From: a bacterium BMS3Abin14
GTDB taxonomy: Bacteria; BMS3Abin14
NCBI GenBank assembly: GCA_002897695.1
Contig: BDTG01000016.1
Coordinates: forward strand, 1-34,997
Direction of reading: 5' to 3'
DNA length: 34,997 nucleotides
This document shows positions 17,260 through 25,971 of this stretch, piece by piece. Below the pieces are notes generated by a model. The model saw only the letters and a program-made list of their open reading frames with translations. It was not told the DNA's origin and did not search any database. Every line of letters begins with the position of its first letter. Position 1 is the stretch's first letter. The translations under genes and the position numbers were made by a program.

Positions 17260-18909
17260 ATGATGATAATCTCGCTGACCCTCTTCCTTTCGGCGGTCTG
17301 GCATCCTTCCATTGCCGCAGCGAGTGAGGATGTCATCGGTGTCTCGGCGTTCTCTCACATAACCGCCGGGGATGTGGCGGAGGCACAGAAGAGCGCTGTT
17401 CTTTCTGCCAAGGAGAAGGCGATAGAAACCGCCCTTAAGCGGATTCTTCCTGAGGTGACCCTCCAGGCCCTCTCTTCGCTGATCGAGGCCAGGGTCGTCC
17501 CGCAGGCGGAGGCCTTCATCTCCAATTACAAGATCGAAAACAGGGATGTCAGCGACCTGGCCTACTCTGTGCGGCTTTCGGTCACGGTCAACATGGATCT
17601 CCTTCGTAATGCCTTGGCATCTCTCGGGATTATAAAAGAACCCGGGAGCCCGCCCCTGACCGCCGTGTTCATTACCATGGACATTCCCGCAGACCTTGAT
17701 CAGGTCAAGGCAATCGGGTCCGTGGCGAACAAAATTTTCAGCTCAGCACTGGCGAAGGCAGGTGCTACGGTCATTCCCTCCCCGGAGGGTGACTTTGATT
17801 TCAGATACATTCGACCGCCGCAGTCAGTCGACTCACTGCTGGAAGGGGGAGCCAGGGCGCTGGCCGACCTGGCGTTGGGTGTTGTTATCAAGGCAGGCCC
17901 CAAAAGCGATCAGGCGGAATCCCCGATGCCGACACCCCTGTTTGTTGCATACCAGGTCCTGGATCTCAGGTCCGGAGCTGTAATAGGCTCCGAGGAAAAG
18001 GAGTCGGCGGTTTCGCTGCCCGGACAAGGGGAAATTCCCGATCTTGGCTCGCTGGCGAAGTTTTTTTCCGTGATGTCCGATTCCCTTGTTTCTGTAGTGC
18101 GAAACTATGTGGTTTCCAACCGCGTCAAGAACCGTGCATACAAAATAGTTTTGAAGGGGGCGATGGACGCCGCATTTTACAGGGAGTTTACCTATCGTCT
18201 TGTCAACCAGGGCGGGGATAAGGCGAGCATCATCCCCGACCGTTTCTCCCGGGAGATGACGGAAATCAATTTCTGGACTGCCAGAGAACCGGGGGAAGTT
18301 TCCGCTCTCCTTGGAAAAATTCGGGTAGCAGGCGCTCCCCTTCAGTTTCAAAGAACTTCCGACGGATTCGCCGTTACCCTCCCGGGAGGAAGAAAAGCAG
18401 CGGTTGGGGTGAGGGAGTACGGGGAAAACGTCAACTTCTATCGGAGACTGCCCTTCCCGGGCGTTGAAAACCCGGAAGATATCAAAAAGACTGAATTGGT
18501 GCCGTGGAGGGAACAGGAGGATAATGGAACCTTCTTCACAGCCAACCTGGCCCCTCCCGGTGCGGGCATTTTAGGGAAGATTGATCCGGCGAAGGACCAC
18601 GATCTGTATCGTTTCAACCTCCCTGCCCATACCATTGAGATGACCGTCCATGTTGAACAAACGGGCCCGGGTGAGTTTCAACCAAGGGTCAGGATCTTCG
18701 ATTCCAAAGGAGAGCTCCGGGGAGACGTCCGTGCCCGGCGACGTGGACGAAGCCTCTATTTCGTCCTTCCTGTCGATTTTGAGACAGCATGGATTATCCT
18801 TTCCGTTGAGGACAACCTGGGCCGCCACGACTCCATGTTTCCCTACGTCCTTAATCTTGGATTAAAGGGAGAAGAAAAAACGAGCCAGGGGGAAAATGAA
18901 CCTTCCTAA
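17260..18909 (+). CDS. Exported protein of unknown function with PPC-like C-terminal domain
   Basis: A 549-aa protein not confidently recognised. The start at 17260 gives a clean signal peptide (MMIISLTLFLSAVWHPSIAA). Residues about 20-120 (AEAQKSAVLSAKEKAIETALKRIL..., then a beta-strand pair) resemble the FlgT-N/LPP20-type domains of periplasmic or outer-membrane accessory proteins. The middle is alpha/beta without a recognised motif. The last ~110 residues (GKIDPAKDHDLYRFNLP...PRVRIFDSKGEL) resemble a bacterial pre-peptidase C-terminal (PPC) beta-sandwich. It is likely periplasmic. The 3' end overlaps the pgsA-like gene by 14 bases, so expression is coupled. Function is unknown; envelope role inferred from export and neighbours. 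Confidence 0.7.
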   Translation: MMIISLTLFLSAVWHPSIAAASEDVIGVSAFSHITAGDVAEAQKSAVLSAKEKAIETALKRILPEVTLQALSSLIEARVVPQAEAFISNYKIENRDVSDLAYSVRLSVTVNMDLLRNALASLGIIKEPGSPPLTAVFITMDIPADLDQVKAIGSVANKIFSSALAKAGATVIPSPEGDFDFRYIRPPQSVDSLLEGGARALADLALGVVIKAGPKSDQAESPMPTPLFVAYQVLDLRSGAVIGSEEKESAVSLPGQGEIPDLGSLAKFFSVMSDSLVSVVRNYVVSNRVKNRAYKIVLKGAMDAAFYREFTYRLVNQGGDKASIIPDRFSREMTEINFWTAREPGEVSALLGKIRVAGAPLQFQRTSDGFAVTLPGGRKAAVGVREYGENVNFYRRLPFPGVENPEDIKKTELVPWREQEDNGTFFTANLAPPGAGILGKIDPAKDHDLYRFNLPAHTIEMTVHVEQTGPGEFQPRVRIFDSKGELRGDVRARRRGRSLYFVLPVDFETAWIILSVEDNLGRHDSMFPYVLNLGLKGEEKTSQGENEPS

Positions 18910-19441
18910 TGCGCTTACCGTCATCAGGATTCTTCTGATACCCCTGTTCCTGTACGAGGTACTCAAAGGGCACTTCACCTTTGCCTTCGCGGTTTACATG
19001 ACGGCCGCCCTGACCGATGCCCTTGATGGAGCCATTGCCAGATTGTGTCATATGCAGACGGCTTTAGGCGCTTTTTTGGACCCTGTCGCCGACAAGATGC
19101 TTGCTACCACCTCCTATCTCAGCCTCGCTTTTCTTCACATTGTCCCACTGTGGCTGGCCATAGCGGTTATAAGCAGGGATATCATTATCGTGGCTGGGTC
19201 AGTTGCCGTCTATTACCTGAAAAATTCCCTGGAAATCAAACCCCATCCGGTGAGCAAGTTGACAACCTTTTTCCAGATCACAACCATCCTGCTGGCGCTT
19301 GTCCTGAACTCAGCTCTTCCTGCCGCCGGATGGCCTGTTTTTGTGCGATCCTTCCGTCCCATCGGCCTTATAACGGGAGCGATGACCGTCCTGTCCGGGG
19401 CCATATATATATTCGCGGGGTTCCGGTCTATTGAAGAGTGA
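18896..19441 (+). CDS. pgsA: CDP-alcohol phosphatidyltransferase (PgsA-like)
   Basis: A 181-aa integral membrane enzyme. The full CDP-alcohol phosphotransferase signature D(x)2DG(x)2AR(x)8G(x)3D(x)3D is present (D41, D44-G45, A48-R49, G58, D62, D66) in DALDGAIAR...GAFLDPVADK. Five or six hydrophobic helices follow the usual pattern. The most likely reaction is CDP-diacylglycerol plus glycerol 3-phosphate to phosphatidylglycerophosphate. Related cardiolipin synthases share the motif, so the substrate is inferred. AGGGGG precedes the ATG. Both neighbours overlap it and both are predicted exported proteins. Confidence 0.9.
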   Translation: MNLPNALTVIRILLIPLFLYEVLKGHFTFAFAVYMTAALTDALDGAIARLCHMQTALGAFLDPVADKMLATTSYLSLAFLHIVPLWLAIAVISRDIIIVAGSVAVYYLKNSLEIKPHPVSKLTTFFQITTILLALVLNSALPAAGWPVFVRSFRPIGLITGAMTVLSGAIYIFAGFRSIEE

Positions 19442-20723
19442 GGGCCACATTCGTAAACTTATCGCCGCTGCTGCGGCCCTGTACTTTATTGTCCCGGCCG
19501 CGGCATTCGGGAGCACCTGGACGCTGACAGGCGGACCTGGACTGTCCGTCCTGACCGACAGAATCAGTAATGACCGGACCACTCTCCTTCTTTTAAATCT
19601 CAGCCCCTCCTTTCACGACCCCATGTGGGATTTTGCCCTGGACCTTGATCTGCGATGGAACCCTGCGGATAAAACCTTTTACAGCAAGGATTGGAACCGT
19701 GACGGCGACTGGCTCCGTCCTTTGAAGAGGATCGAATACAGGACATCCGAAAACACGTGGAAGGTGGAAGTCGCCGGTTACTCTCAGGTGACACTGGGAA
19801 GCGGTCAGGTTATTCGAGGCCTGATTGGCGGGGCTGAGACAAACTACAGGATTCCCGGGCTTATGGTTAATGGGGCGGTGTCCAGCGCATCCTTCCAGCT
19901 GTTTGTTGACCGTGTTTATGATCCCGATGTTGCTGGGGCAGCGGTCACCTGGCACCCTGGATCAAGCTTCAGTCTCTCTCTGGAGGGTGCCGTTGATCCG
20001 GCGGCGCCTCTCGTTTTTTCAGGCGGGTTCCATGGTGGACGTCCCATCGCGGATGACCAGAAGACCATCAGGGGGCTGGGGGGTGAGGCAAAGTACCGTT
20101 TTTACGACGGTGATATTCTGGGAATTTACCTTATGGTCAACGCCGGAAGCTTGAACCGGGAAGCCAGGGGATCCGGTGGGGGGGTCCAGGTGGACCTCGA
20201 TTTCTCGAACTTCTATCGAAATCGCCTCACCCTGAGGGCAGGGACGACAAGGTGCCGTGCGAACTACATTCCAGCCTATTTCGATAAGCTGTATCAGATT
20301 GAGCGATGGGGCGTGTCCGGAAAAACCCTTCTTCAGCAAAATCCCCTGGATGCCGGCGGAGCCGACAGGGACATGCTGTCCGCCTTCATGGAGTACGGGT
20401 TGGGGGATTTTTTTAACGTACGGGCCGTGTACGATCGGTTTGACGACGATTCCATGAGGAGAGCCGGACTCCTGCTTGACCTGTCCGAGGAGGACAACAG
20501 GGGACTGGAAGTCATCCTGTGGTCAAAGACCCTGAATAAGAGCGAGAAGCTCTTCAACATCGATTCGAATACGTTCGTCCGGGTGTCGGCGCTCTATAAG
20601 TTTTTCCCCCATATTTTTGTCAAGGGATCCTATGAGTTGTCATGGGATTTTGTCGCGGAAAAAGGCGGGGCCGTGTCCACGTCGAACATTATTCTCGCGG
20701 CCCTTTATACCATATCCTTTTAA
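19431..20723 (+). CDS. Predicted outer-membrane beta-barrel-like protein
   Basis: A 430-aa protein of unknown function. The TTG start at 19431 (11-base overlap with pgsA) gives a short basic N-terminus and a hydrophobic segment ending at AAAFG, a likely signal peptide. The rest is rich in alternating polar/hydrophobic strands with aromatic girdles (WDFALDLDLRWNP, LTLRAGTTRCRANY, FVRVSALYKFFPHIFVKGSYELSWDF). It ends in NIILAALYTISF with a C-terminal Phe, as in BAM-inserted outer-membrane proteins. No specific family is recognised. It might work with the exported protein two genes upstream. Confidence 0.68.
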   Translation: MKSEGHIRKLIAAAAALYFIVPAAAFGSTWTLTGGPGLSVLTDRISNDRTTLLLLNLSPSFHDPMWDFALDLDLRWNPADKTFYSKDWNRDGDWLRPLKRIEYRTSENTWKVEVAGYSQVTLGSGQVIRGLIGGAETNYRIPGLMVNGAVSSASFQLFVDRVYDPDVAGAAVTWHPGSSFSLSLEGAVDPAAPLVFSGGFHGGRPIADDQKTIRGLGGEAKYRFYDGDILGIYLMVNAGSLNREARGSGGGVQVDLDFSNFYRNRLTLRAGTTRCRANYIPAYFDKLYQIERWGVSGKTLLQQNPLDAGGADRDMLSAFMEYGLGDFFNVRAVYDRFDDDSMRRAGLLLDLSEEDNRGLEVILWSKTLNKSEKLFNIDSNTFVRVSALYKFFPHIFVKGSYELSWDFVAEKGGAVSTSNIILAALYTISF

Positions 20724-20751
20724 AACGCCTGTCCCACCGACGGCTAATATC

Positions 20752-20780
20752 TTGACAAAGGAATTCCGAGTTGTTAGTTA
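20752..20780 (+). promoter_or_regulatory. Predicted tRNA-Val promoter
   Basis: A perfect -35 TTGACA (20752-20757) lies 17 bases before a weak -10 (TAGTTA, 20775-20780) and about 15 bases before the mature tRNA start. The position is right for a short tRNA leader; the -10 match is poor. Confidence 0.45.
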
Positions 20781-20794
20781 AGCTCTCATTGCAT

Positions 20795-20869
20795 AGGCAC
20801 GTAGCTCAGTGGGAGAGCACTGCCTTGACGCGGCAGGGGTCGGCGGTTCGAAACCGCCCGTGCCTACCA
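20795..20869 (+). tRNA. tRNA-Val (anticodon GAC)
   Basis: The 75-nt gene includes an encoded CCA end. The acceptor AGGCACG pairs with CGTGCCT, the anticodon arm is CTGCC-TTGACGC-GGCAG with GAC at positions 34-36, and the T arm is GGCGG-TTCGAAA-CCGCC. Discriminator base A. All arms are intact. Confidence 0.95.
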
Positions 20870-21084
20870 TCCTATTCAATAAGCGCTACGTTTCTACTTC
20901 AGGGGGCATCTTGACTGCGTCATTTCAGGGTGCCCCCGGTTTATTTGAGGAGTCTAACGTCCAAGGTCCAGGGTCTAACGTGATAAACCAGTCCAGAGTC
21001 CAGAGCCCAGAGAAGAGAAAGGCGTCTGCGGGGGACGAGAGGGCGTGTGGGAGTAAGGACCTGGGGGGATAGAAAGGTCAAACC
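20870..21084 (+). repeat. tRNA-thrS spacer with degenerate GTCCAGA repeats
   Basis: The stretch about 20958-21012 contains short imperfect units (GTCCAGGGTC, CAGTCCAGAGTCCAGAG CCCAGAG), the same style of heptamer-like repeat seen at 1386 and 25984 but with another unit. No tRNA-like, T-box-like or terminator structure was recognised. AAAGG at 21073-21077 serves as the thrS ribosome-binding site. Confidence 0.5.
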
Positions 21085-22992
21085 GTGAAGATTACATTTC
21101 CGGATGGAGCATCAAAGGAATTCGAGAACGGGGCCACATTGACGGGAATCGCTGCCTCCCTTGGAGGTCGTTTGGCGAAGGCGGCTCTTGCCGCTGAGGT
21201 GAACGGGCGCCTGATGGATCTCGGGCATTCACTGGACGAAGATGCGAGCATCCGTTTTCTGACTTTCGAGGACCCCGAAGGGAAGGAGGTTTTCAGACAC
21301 AGCGCCTCCCATATAATGGCTCAGGCCGTCAAAAGGCTTTTCCCCGAGACAAAACTTGCCATCGGCCCCGCTGTTGAGAACGGATATTACTACGATTTTG
21401 ATACCACGGAGACCCTCCACGAGGAGGAACTGGCTCGCATAGAAGAGGAGATGGCACTCATCGTCAAAGAGAAGCTTCCGCTGGTGAGGGAGGTCCTGAC
21501 GAAAAATGAGGCCGTTGCCCTGTTCCGGGAAAGAGGAGAGATCTACAAGGTTGAAATGATTGAAGCCCTCGAGGACGACACTGTTTCAATCTACAGACAG
21601 GGTGATTTTGTGGACATGTGCCGCGGTCCCCACATTCCTGATACGGGGTATATAAAATTCAATAAACTCCTCAGCATCGCCGGAGCGTACTGGAGGGGTG
21701 ACGAACACAACAAGATGCTCCAGCGTATTTATGGGACGGCCTTTCCCGACAAAAAATTGCTCAAAGCCCACCTTTACCGGCTCGAGGAGGCACGAAAAAG
21801 GGACCATCGACGCCTGGGAAAGGAGCTTGAACTCTTTTCCATAGTCGAGGAGGCCGGTCCCGGATTTGCCATTTATCATCCAAAGGGCGCCCTGATTAGA
21901 ACCATTCTGGAGGATTTTGAAAGGAGGGAACACCTGAAGAGGGGGTATCAGATCGTCATGGGGCCTCAACTCCTCAAGGTTGACCTGTGGAAAAAATCCG
22001 GGCACTTCGATCACTACCGCGAGAATATGTATTTTACCGAGGTTGATAAAACCCAATACGGCATCAAACCGATGAACTGTCTTGCCCATATGCTCATCTA
22101 CAAATCCAGGATAAGGAGCTACAGGGATCTGCCCATAAGATATTTTGAGCTGGGCACCGTTTATCGACACGAACAGTCCGGCGTTCTGCATGGTCTTTTT
22201 CGGCTCCGTGGCTTTACCCAGGACGATGCGCACATCCTTTGTACCCCGGAACAGCTCAATTCAGAGATCAGGGGAGTTGTCTCTTTCGTGAAGGATGTCA
22301 TGGCCGTTTTCGGCTTTGAATACGAGATGGAGATTTCCACCCGTCCCGAAAATTCAATCGGCACCGACGGGGATTGGGAAAGGGCGACCGGCGCCCTAAT
22401 GGAGGCCCTGGACGACGATGGCATACCTTACGTCGTCAATGAGGGTGACGGCGCCTTCTACGGCCCCAAAATAGACGTCAAACTCAGGGATGCCATCGGT
22501 CGCATGTGGCAATGCGCAACCATCCAGTGTGATTTTGCCCTGCCTGACCGGTTTGAACTGGAGTATGTGGGATCGGATGGCAATCGGCACAGGCCAATCA
22601 TGCTGCACAGGGTCATCCTCGGGTCCATTGACAGGTTTCTCGGCGTGCTTATTGAACATTATGCAGGAGCATTTCCCACCTGGCTTTCGCCCGTACAGGT
22701 GAAGCTGTTGACAATAACCGACAGTAGTGTTACCTATGCCGAGTCCGTTAAGGAGCGCCTTATTCAGGAGGGGATACGGGTTGAAACCGACTTCAGAAAC
22801 GAGAAGATCGGGTTCAAAATAAGAGAATCCCGCCTGGAAAAAGTGCCGTATATGCTTGTTATCGGCGAAAGAGAGGCCGAGTCCGGCGCTGTGGCAGTGA
22901 GGCACCGGGAGGACGGCGACAGGGGTGCTTTGCCCCTGGAGGATTTTATTGAATTGGTGAGAGATGAGATCTCCTCGCCTGTTCTTCCCTGA
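21085..22992 (+). CDS. thrS: Threonyl-tRNA synthetase
   Basis: A 635-aa class II synthetase, usual bacterial length. N-terminal TGS domain (1-60), editing domain with HSASH (H72, H76) that hydrolyses Ser-tRNA(Thr), [11 protein letters not shown], then the catalytic core with motif 2 ([26 protein letters not shown]), motif 3 near the C-terminal catalytic end ([18 protein letters not shown]), and the anticodon-binding domain. The start is GTG, supported by AAAGG eight bases upstream and a natural TGS N-terminus ([18 protein letters not shown]). It heads the thrS-infC-rpmI-rplT-pheST block. Confidence 0.98.
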   Translation: MKITFPDGASKEFENGATLTGIAASLGGRLAKAALAAEVNGRLMDLGHSLDEDASIRFLTFEDPEGKEVFRHSASHIMAQAVKRLFPETKLAIGPAVENGYYYDFDTTETLHEEELARIEEEMALIVKEKLPLVREVLTKNEAVALFRERGEIYKVEMIEALEDDTVSIYRQGDFVDMCRGPHIPDTGYIKFNKLLSIAGAYWRGDEHNKMLQRIYGTAFPDKKLLKAHLYRLEEARKRDHRRLGKELELFSIVEEAGPGFAIYHPKGALIRTILEDFERREHLKRGYQIVMGPQLLKVDLWKKSGHFDHYRENMYFTEVDKTQYGIKPMNCLAHMLIYKSRIRSYRDLPIRYFELGTVYRHEQSGVLHGLFRLRGFTQDDAHILCTPEQLNSEIRGVVSFVKDVMAVFGFEYEMEISTRPENSIGTDGDWERATGALMEALDDDGIPYVVNEGDGAFYGPKIDVKLRDAIGRMWQCATIQCDFALPDRFELEYVGSDGNRHRPIMLHRVILGSIDRFLGVLIEHYAGAFPTWLSPVQVKLLTITDSSVTYAESVKERLIQEGIRVETDFRNEKIGFKIRESRLEKVPYMLVIGEREAESGAVAVRHREDGDRGALPLEDFIELVRDEISSPVLP

Positions 22993-22997
22993 CAACT

Positions 22998-23003
22998 AGG
23001 AGG
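22998..23003 (+). promoter_or_regulatory. Shine-Dalgarno (AGGAGG) that fixes the infC AUA start
   Basis: A perfect AGGAGG lies 6 bases before ATA at 23010, the only initiation-like codon in the infC frame at suitable spacing. ATT at 23004 abuts the Shine-Dalgarno and is too close; the next candidate, TTG at 23043, is 39 bases away and would remove conserved N-terminal residues. Confidence 0.8.
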
Positions 23004-23009
23004 ATTGAG

Positions 23010-23525
23010 ATAGCCACAGGAAAACAGATACCCGTCAACGAGTTGATCAAGGCGCATGAGGTCCGGGTTATAGGACCTGATGGAGACCAGTTGGGCATCC
23101 TGAAGAAAGGGGATGCTATTGCAGCGGCGGAAGAAATGGGGCTTGATCTCGTTGAGGTCGCTGGCAATGCTGTCCCTCCCGTCTGCCGCATCATGGATTT
23201 TGGCAAGTACAAGTATGAGTTGAGCAAAAAGGCCCAGATTGCCAGGAAAAAGCAGAAGATAATCCTGGTAAAGGAGATAAAGGTCAGGCCGAAAACGGAT
23301 ATCCATGACCTTGAGGTTAAAGCGAAGCACGCCAGGAAATTTCTCATGGAAGGCAATAAAATCAAGGTTACCGTTCGGTTCCGTGGGAGGGAGATCGTGC
23401 ATACCGATCGCGGCAACCTGGTCTTGAAAAAGCTGCTGGAGTTGTTGGATGACGTTGCTGCGGTTGAGTCACATCCGAAGATGGAAGGCAGGACCATGAT
23501 CATGATCCTCGCTCCCGTGGCCTGA
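23010..23525 (+). CDS. infC: Translation initiation factor IF-3, with rare AUA start codon
   Basis: A 171-aa protein beginning (M)ATGKQIPVNELIKAHEVRVIG, the conserved IF-3 N-terminus. IF-3 binds the 30S subunit and discriminates against non-canonical start codons. N-domain (about 1-80, including GDQLGILKKGDAIAAAEEMGLDLVEVA), lysine-rich linker helix (KYKYELSKKAQIARKKQKI), then the C-domain (VKEIKVRP...VTVRFRGRE). The start is placed at ATA 23010 because of the AGGAGG six bases upstream and 17 bases after the thrS stop. infC genes commonly use AUU/AUC/AUA so that excess IF-3 represses its own translation. An annotation using TTG 23043 would lose 11 conserved residues. Confidence 0.93.
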   Translation: MATGKQIPVNELIKAHEVRVIGPDGDQLGILKKGDAIAAAEEMGLDLVEVAGNAVPPVCRIMDFGKYKYELSKKAQIARKKQKIILVKEIKVRPKTDIHDLEVKAKHARKFLMEGNKIKVTVRFRGREIVHTDRGNLVLKKLLELLDDVAAVESHPKMEGRTMIMILAPVA

Positions 23526-23572
23526 CAGAACCGGGAGTTGTTTTTCGACCCTTTTGGTTACTGGAGATATAG

Positions 23573-23770
23573 ATGCCGAAAATCAAGACGAACAGGGGTG
23601 CGGCCAAACGGTTTAAGAGCACCGGAACAGGAAAGCTGAAACGACGAAGGGCCTATCACAGCCACATTCTTACCAGCAAAAATCAGAAACGCAAGAGGCG
23701 GCTCAGGTCCGGCACAATGGTTCACAGCGCCGATGCTGATAGGGTCAGAAGACTCGTTCCGTATATTTAA
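23573..23770 (+). CDS. rpmI: 50S ribosomal protein L35
   Basis: A 65-aa, very basic protein starting [28 protein letters not shown] with the L35 consensus and the C-terminal RLVPYI. GGAG lies before the ATG. It sits in the canonical infC-rpmI-rplT order. In other bacteria, L20 represses this unit by binding the leader; the 47-base infC-rpmI gap is short and no clear pseudoknot was identified. Confidence 0.97.
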   Translation: MPKIKTNRGAAKRFKSTGTGKLKRRRAYHSHILTSKNQKRKRRLRSGTMVHSADADRVRRLVPYI

Positions 23771-23792
23771 TAGACGAATCGGGAGATAAACG

Positions 23793-24158
23793 ATGCCCAG
23801 GGTAAAAAGGGCGGTTCACGCCAGAAAAAAGAGAAAGAGTCTGCTGTCACAGGCGTCCGGCTACAGGGCCGGAAGAAAAAACCTGATTAAACAGGCCCGG
23901 AATACGGTAGAGAAGGCTCTCCAATATTCCTATCGCGACAGACGGACGAAAAAACGGGTTTTCCGCAGGCTCTGGATAGTTCGTATCAACGCTGCCGCAC
24001 ACAATAACGGCCTGTCCTACAGCCAGTTTGTCCACGGGTTGGCCGAGGCCGGTGTCTCGCTGGATCGTAAGGTCCTGGCTGATATCGCTGTCCATGACGA
24101 CGCTGCCTTTGCGGAACTGGCCAAAATCGCCCTCGAAGGCCTGAAGCAGACCGCATAA
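23793..24158 (+). CDS. rplT: 50S ribosomal protein L20
   Basis: A 121-aa basic protein ([35 protein letters not shown]...), needed for early 50S assembly and, in enterics and bacilli, an autoregulator of infC-rpmI-rplT. The conserved [22 protein letters not shown] and [11 protein letters not shown] segments are intact. GGGAG precedes the ATG, 22 bases after rpmI. Confidence 0.97.
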   Translation: MPRVKRAVHARKKRKSLLSQASGYRAGRKNLIKQARNTVEKALQYSYRDRRTKKRVFRRLWIVRINAAAHNNGLSYSQFVHGLAEAGVSLDRKVLADIAVHDDAAFAELAKIALEGLKQTA

Positions 24159-24163
24159 TTCCC

Positions 24164-24829
24164 ATGAAACAGATCGCTGTAATCGGACTGGGCCGTTTCG
24201 GAATGAGCCTTGCCAGGAGCCTCACCGAAAACAAGTGCCAGGTCGTTGCTGTGGACAGCGACATGGAAAGGGTCAAAAAAGCCCAGGTGTTTGTTGCGCA
24301 GGCCGCGCAGCTCGACGCCCGGGATGAGGATTCCCTGAAGGCTGTCGGGGTCACTGAAATGGACGCGATCGTAGTGGCCATAGGCGCTGACATTGAGTCA
24401 AGCATGCTGGCAACCATGACCCTCAAGGACATGGGGGTTTCCCGGGTTATTGTAAAGGCATCGTCTGAGCTGCATGGACGTTTCCTGAAGAAAATCGGCG
24501 CCGACCAGGTCGTGTTCCCTGAAGGGGACTCTGGCCGCAGACTTGGAATATTCCTGGCCAAACCCGGGATTATCGAGCAGATCGACCTTGGTGAAGAGTA
24601 TGGAATCTTCGAGATCAAGGTCCCGGATTCATGGGCTGGAAAGACCATCGCCGGGCTTGAGGTCAGGGTAAAATATGGGATAACCATCCTGGCAATTCGC
24701 AGCTCAGATCCGGACGAAGAGAAAGGATTCAGCATGATTATTTCTCCCCTGGCCACGCAAAAACTTAAGGCAGAGGATATTGTCACCGTTCTGGGCCACG
24801 TTGACGAGGTTAAAAAGATCCTCCCCTGA
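24164..24829 (+). CDS. KtrA/TrkA-like potassium uptake regulatory subunit (RCK protein)
   Basis: A 221-aa cytosolic protein with an RCK-N Rossmann domain (GLGRFGMSLARSL, VVAVDSD at the end of beta-2, about 1-130) and a TrkA-C-like domain (about 135-220, LEVRVKYGITILAIR). It likely binds ATP/ADP or NAD(H) and gates a KtrB/TrkH-type K+ channel. No channel partner gene lies in the window. It is inserted between rplT (5-base gap) and pheS, where it is not usually found, so it would be transcribed with the ribosomal block. The ribosome-binding site is weak. Confidence 0.9.
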   Translation: MKQIAVIGLGRFGMSLARSLTENKCQVVAVDSDMERVKKAQVFVAQAAQLDARDEDSLKAVGVTEMDAIVVAIGADIESSMLATMTLKDMGVSRVIVKASSELHGRFLKKIGADQVVFPEGDSGRRLGIFLAKPGIIEQIDLGEEYGIFEIKVPDSWAGKTIAGLEVRVKYGITILAIRSSDPDEEKGFSMIISPLATQKLKAEDIVTVLGHVDEVKKILP

Positions 24830-24951
24830 TTCAGGCGGGTTTGAAAAGCGGAGCGTTCTGGGCTTTCGTCCGCGGGGATGGAGGCCCTTTAATTTTTTGG
24901 GGCCTGGGGATCGTAAGGTATGGAGAATCTGTCCCTCGCTGGAGGAGGATA

Positions 24952-25971
24952 ATGAAGGCCAAGGTGGACAAGCTGCTGGAGGAGGTTCAAAAGGAGATTT
25001 CCTCCGCGGAAAGTTTAAAGGAGCTCAATGAAATAAAGGTGCGCTTCCTTGGGAAAAAAGGCTGGCTTACCGCACTGTTAAAGTCTCTCGGTGAACTTCC
25101 CCCGGATGAACGTCCTGAGGCGGGCCAGGCCGTAAACAACGCCAGAAAGAGCATGGTCATGGCCCTCGATCAGAGGGCGGGAAGCATCGCGGCCGCTGAA
25201 AGAGACAGGAACAGCGAGGAGCAGAAGGCCGATATTACCATGCCGGGGGTGTTGCGCAGACAGGGATATAGACACCCCATAAGCCTGGTCATGGAGGAAG
25301 CCCTGAGCATTTTTCAGGGATTGGGATTTTCCATTCGTCAGGGACCGGAGATAGAGAAGGATTATTACAATTTTGAAGCCCTCAATATTCCCAGGGATCA
25401 CCCTGCCAGGGATATGCAGGATACTTTCTACATCGACACGGATACCGTCCTGCGGACCCACACCTCTCCCGTTCAGATCCGCACGATGGAATCTGAACCC
25501 CCTCCCATGCGAATTGTATCCCCCGGAAAGGTTTACCGTGTGGATTTCGATGTAACCCATTCCCCCATGTTTCATCAGGTGGAAGGGTTCATGGTGGATG
25601 AGGGGGTTTCTTTCAGTGATCTTAAAGGGGTTCTGACCCAGTTTGTGCTCCAGATTTTCGGCGAATCAACCGCGGTGAGGTTCAGGCCAAGCTTTTTTCC
25701 GTTTACCGAGCCCAGCGCGGAAGTCGATATCGGCTGTGTAATCTGCGGAGGCACAGGGTGCAGGGTCTGCTCCGGTACCGGATGGCTTGAGATCCTCGGA
25801 TCCGGAATGATACATCCTGAGGTTTTTCGTTCGGTTAACTATGATTCCGAAAAGTACAGCGGTTTTGCGTTCGGGGTGGGTATCGAACGCATTGCCATGC
25901 TCAGGTACCGGATAGACGACATCAGGCTCTTTTTTGAAAATGATACAAGGTTCCTGAGTCAGTTCGGGTAG
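24952..25971 (+). CDS. pheS: Phenylalanyl-tRNA synthetase alpha subunit
   Basis: A 339-aa class II subunit of the (alpha-beta)2 enzyme. N-terminal coiled coil, then motif 2/3 elements (HTSPVQIRTM, FDVTHSPMFHQVEGFMVDEG, RFRPSFFPFTEPSAEVDI, GFAFGVGIERIAMLRY). A CxxCxGxGCxxC segment (C262, C265, C270, C273) precedes GTGWLEILGSGM, as in many bacterial PheS. The start at 24952 has GGAGGAGG upstream; a longer in-frame reading from TTG 24841 would add residues not seen in PheS. It is 122 bases after ktrA. Confidence 0.97.
   Translation: MKAKVDKLLEEVQKEISSAESLKELNEIKVRFLGKKGWLTALLKSLGELPPDERPEAGQAVNNARKSMVMALDQRAGSIAAAERDRNSEEQKADITMPGVLRRQGYRHPISLVMEEALSIFQGLGFSIRQGPEIEKDYYNFEALNIPRDHPARDMQDTFYIDTDTVLRTHTSPVQIRTMESEPPPMRIVSPGKVYRVDFDVTHSPMFHQVEGFMVDEGVSFSDLKGVLTQFVLQIFGESTAVRFRPSFFPFTEPSAEVDIGCVICGGTGCRVCSGTGWLEILGSGMIHPEVFRSVNYDSEKYSGFAFGVGIERIAMLRYRIDDIRLFFENDTRFLSQFG

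Noticed and set aside
20809-21072. 87-aa plus-strand reading frame beginning inside tRNA-Val.
   Set aside because: Overlaps the tRNA and a degenerate repeat; composition not protein-like.
20870-21084. T-box or other thrS leader regulator.
   Set aside because: No T-box bulge sequence, specifier loop or terminator was recognised; the region is repeat-like.
24841-24951. N-terminal extension of pheS from a TTG.
   Set aside because: GGAGGAGG marks the ATG at 24952 and the extension does not look like PheS.
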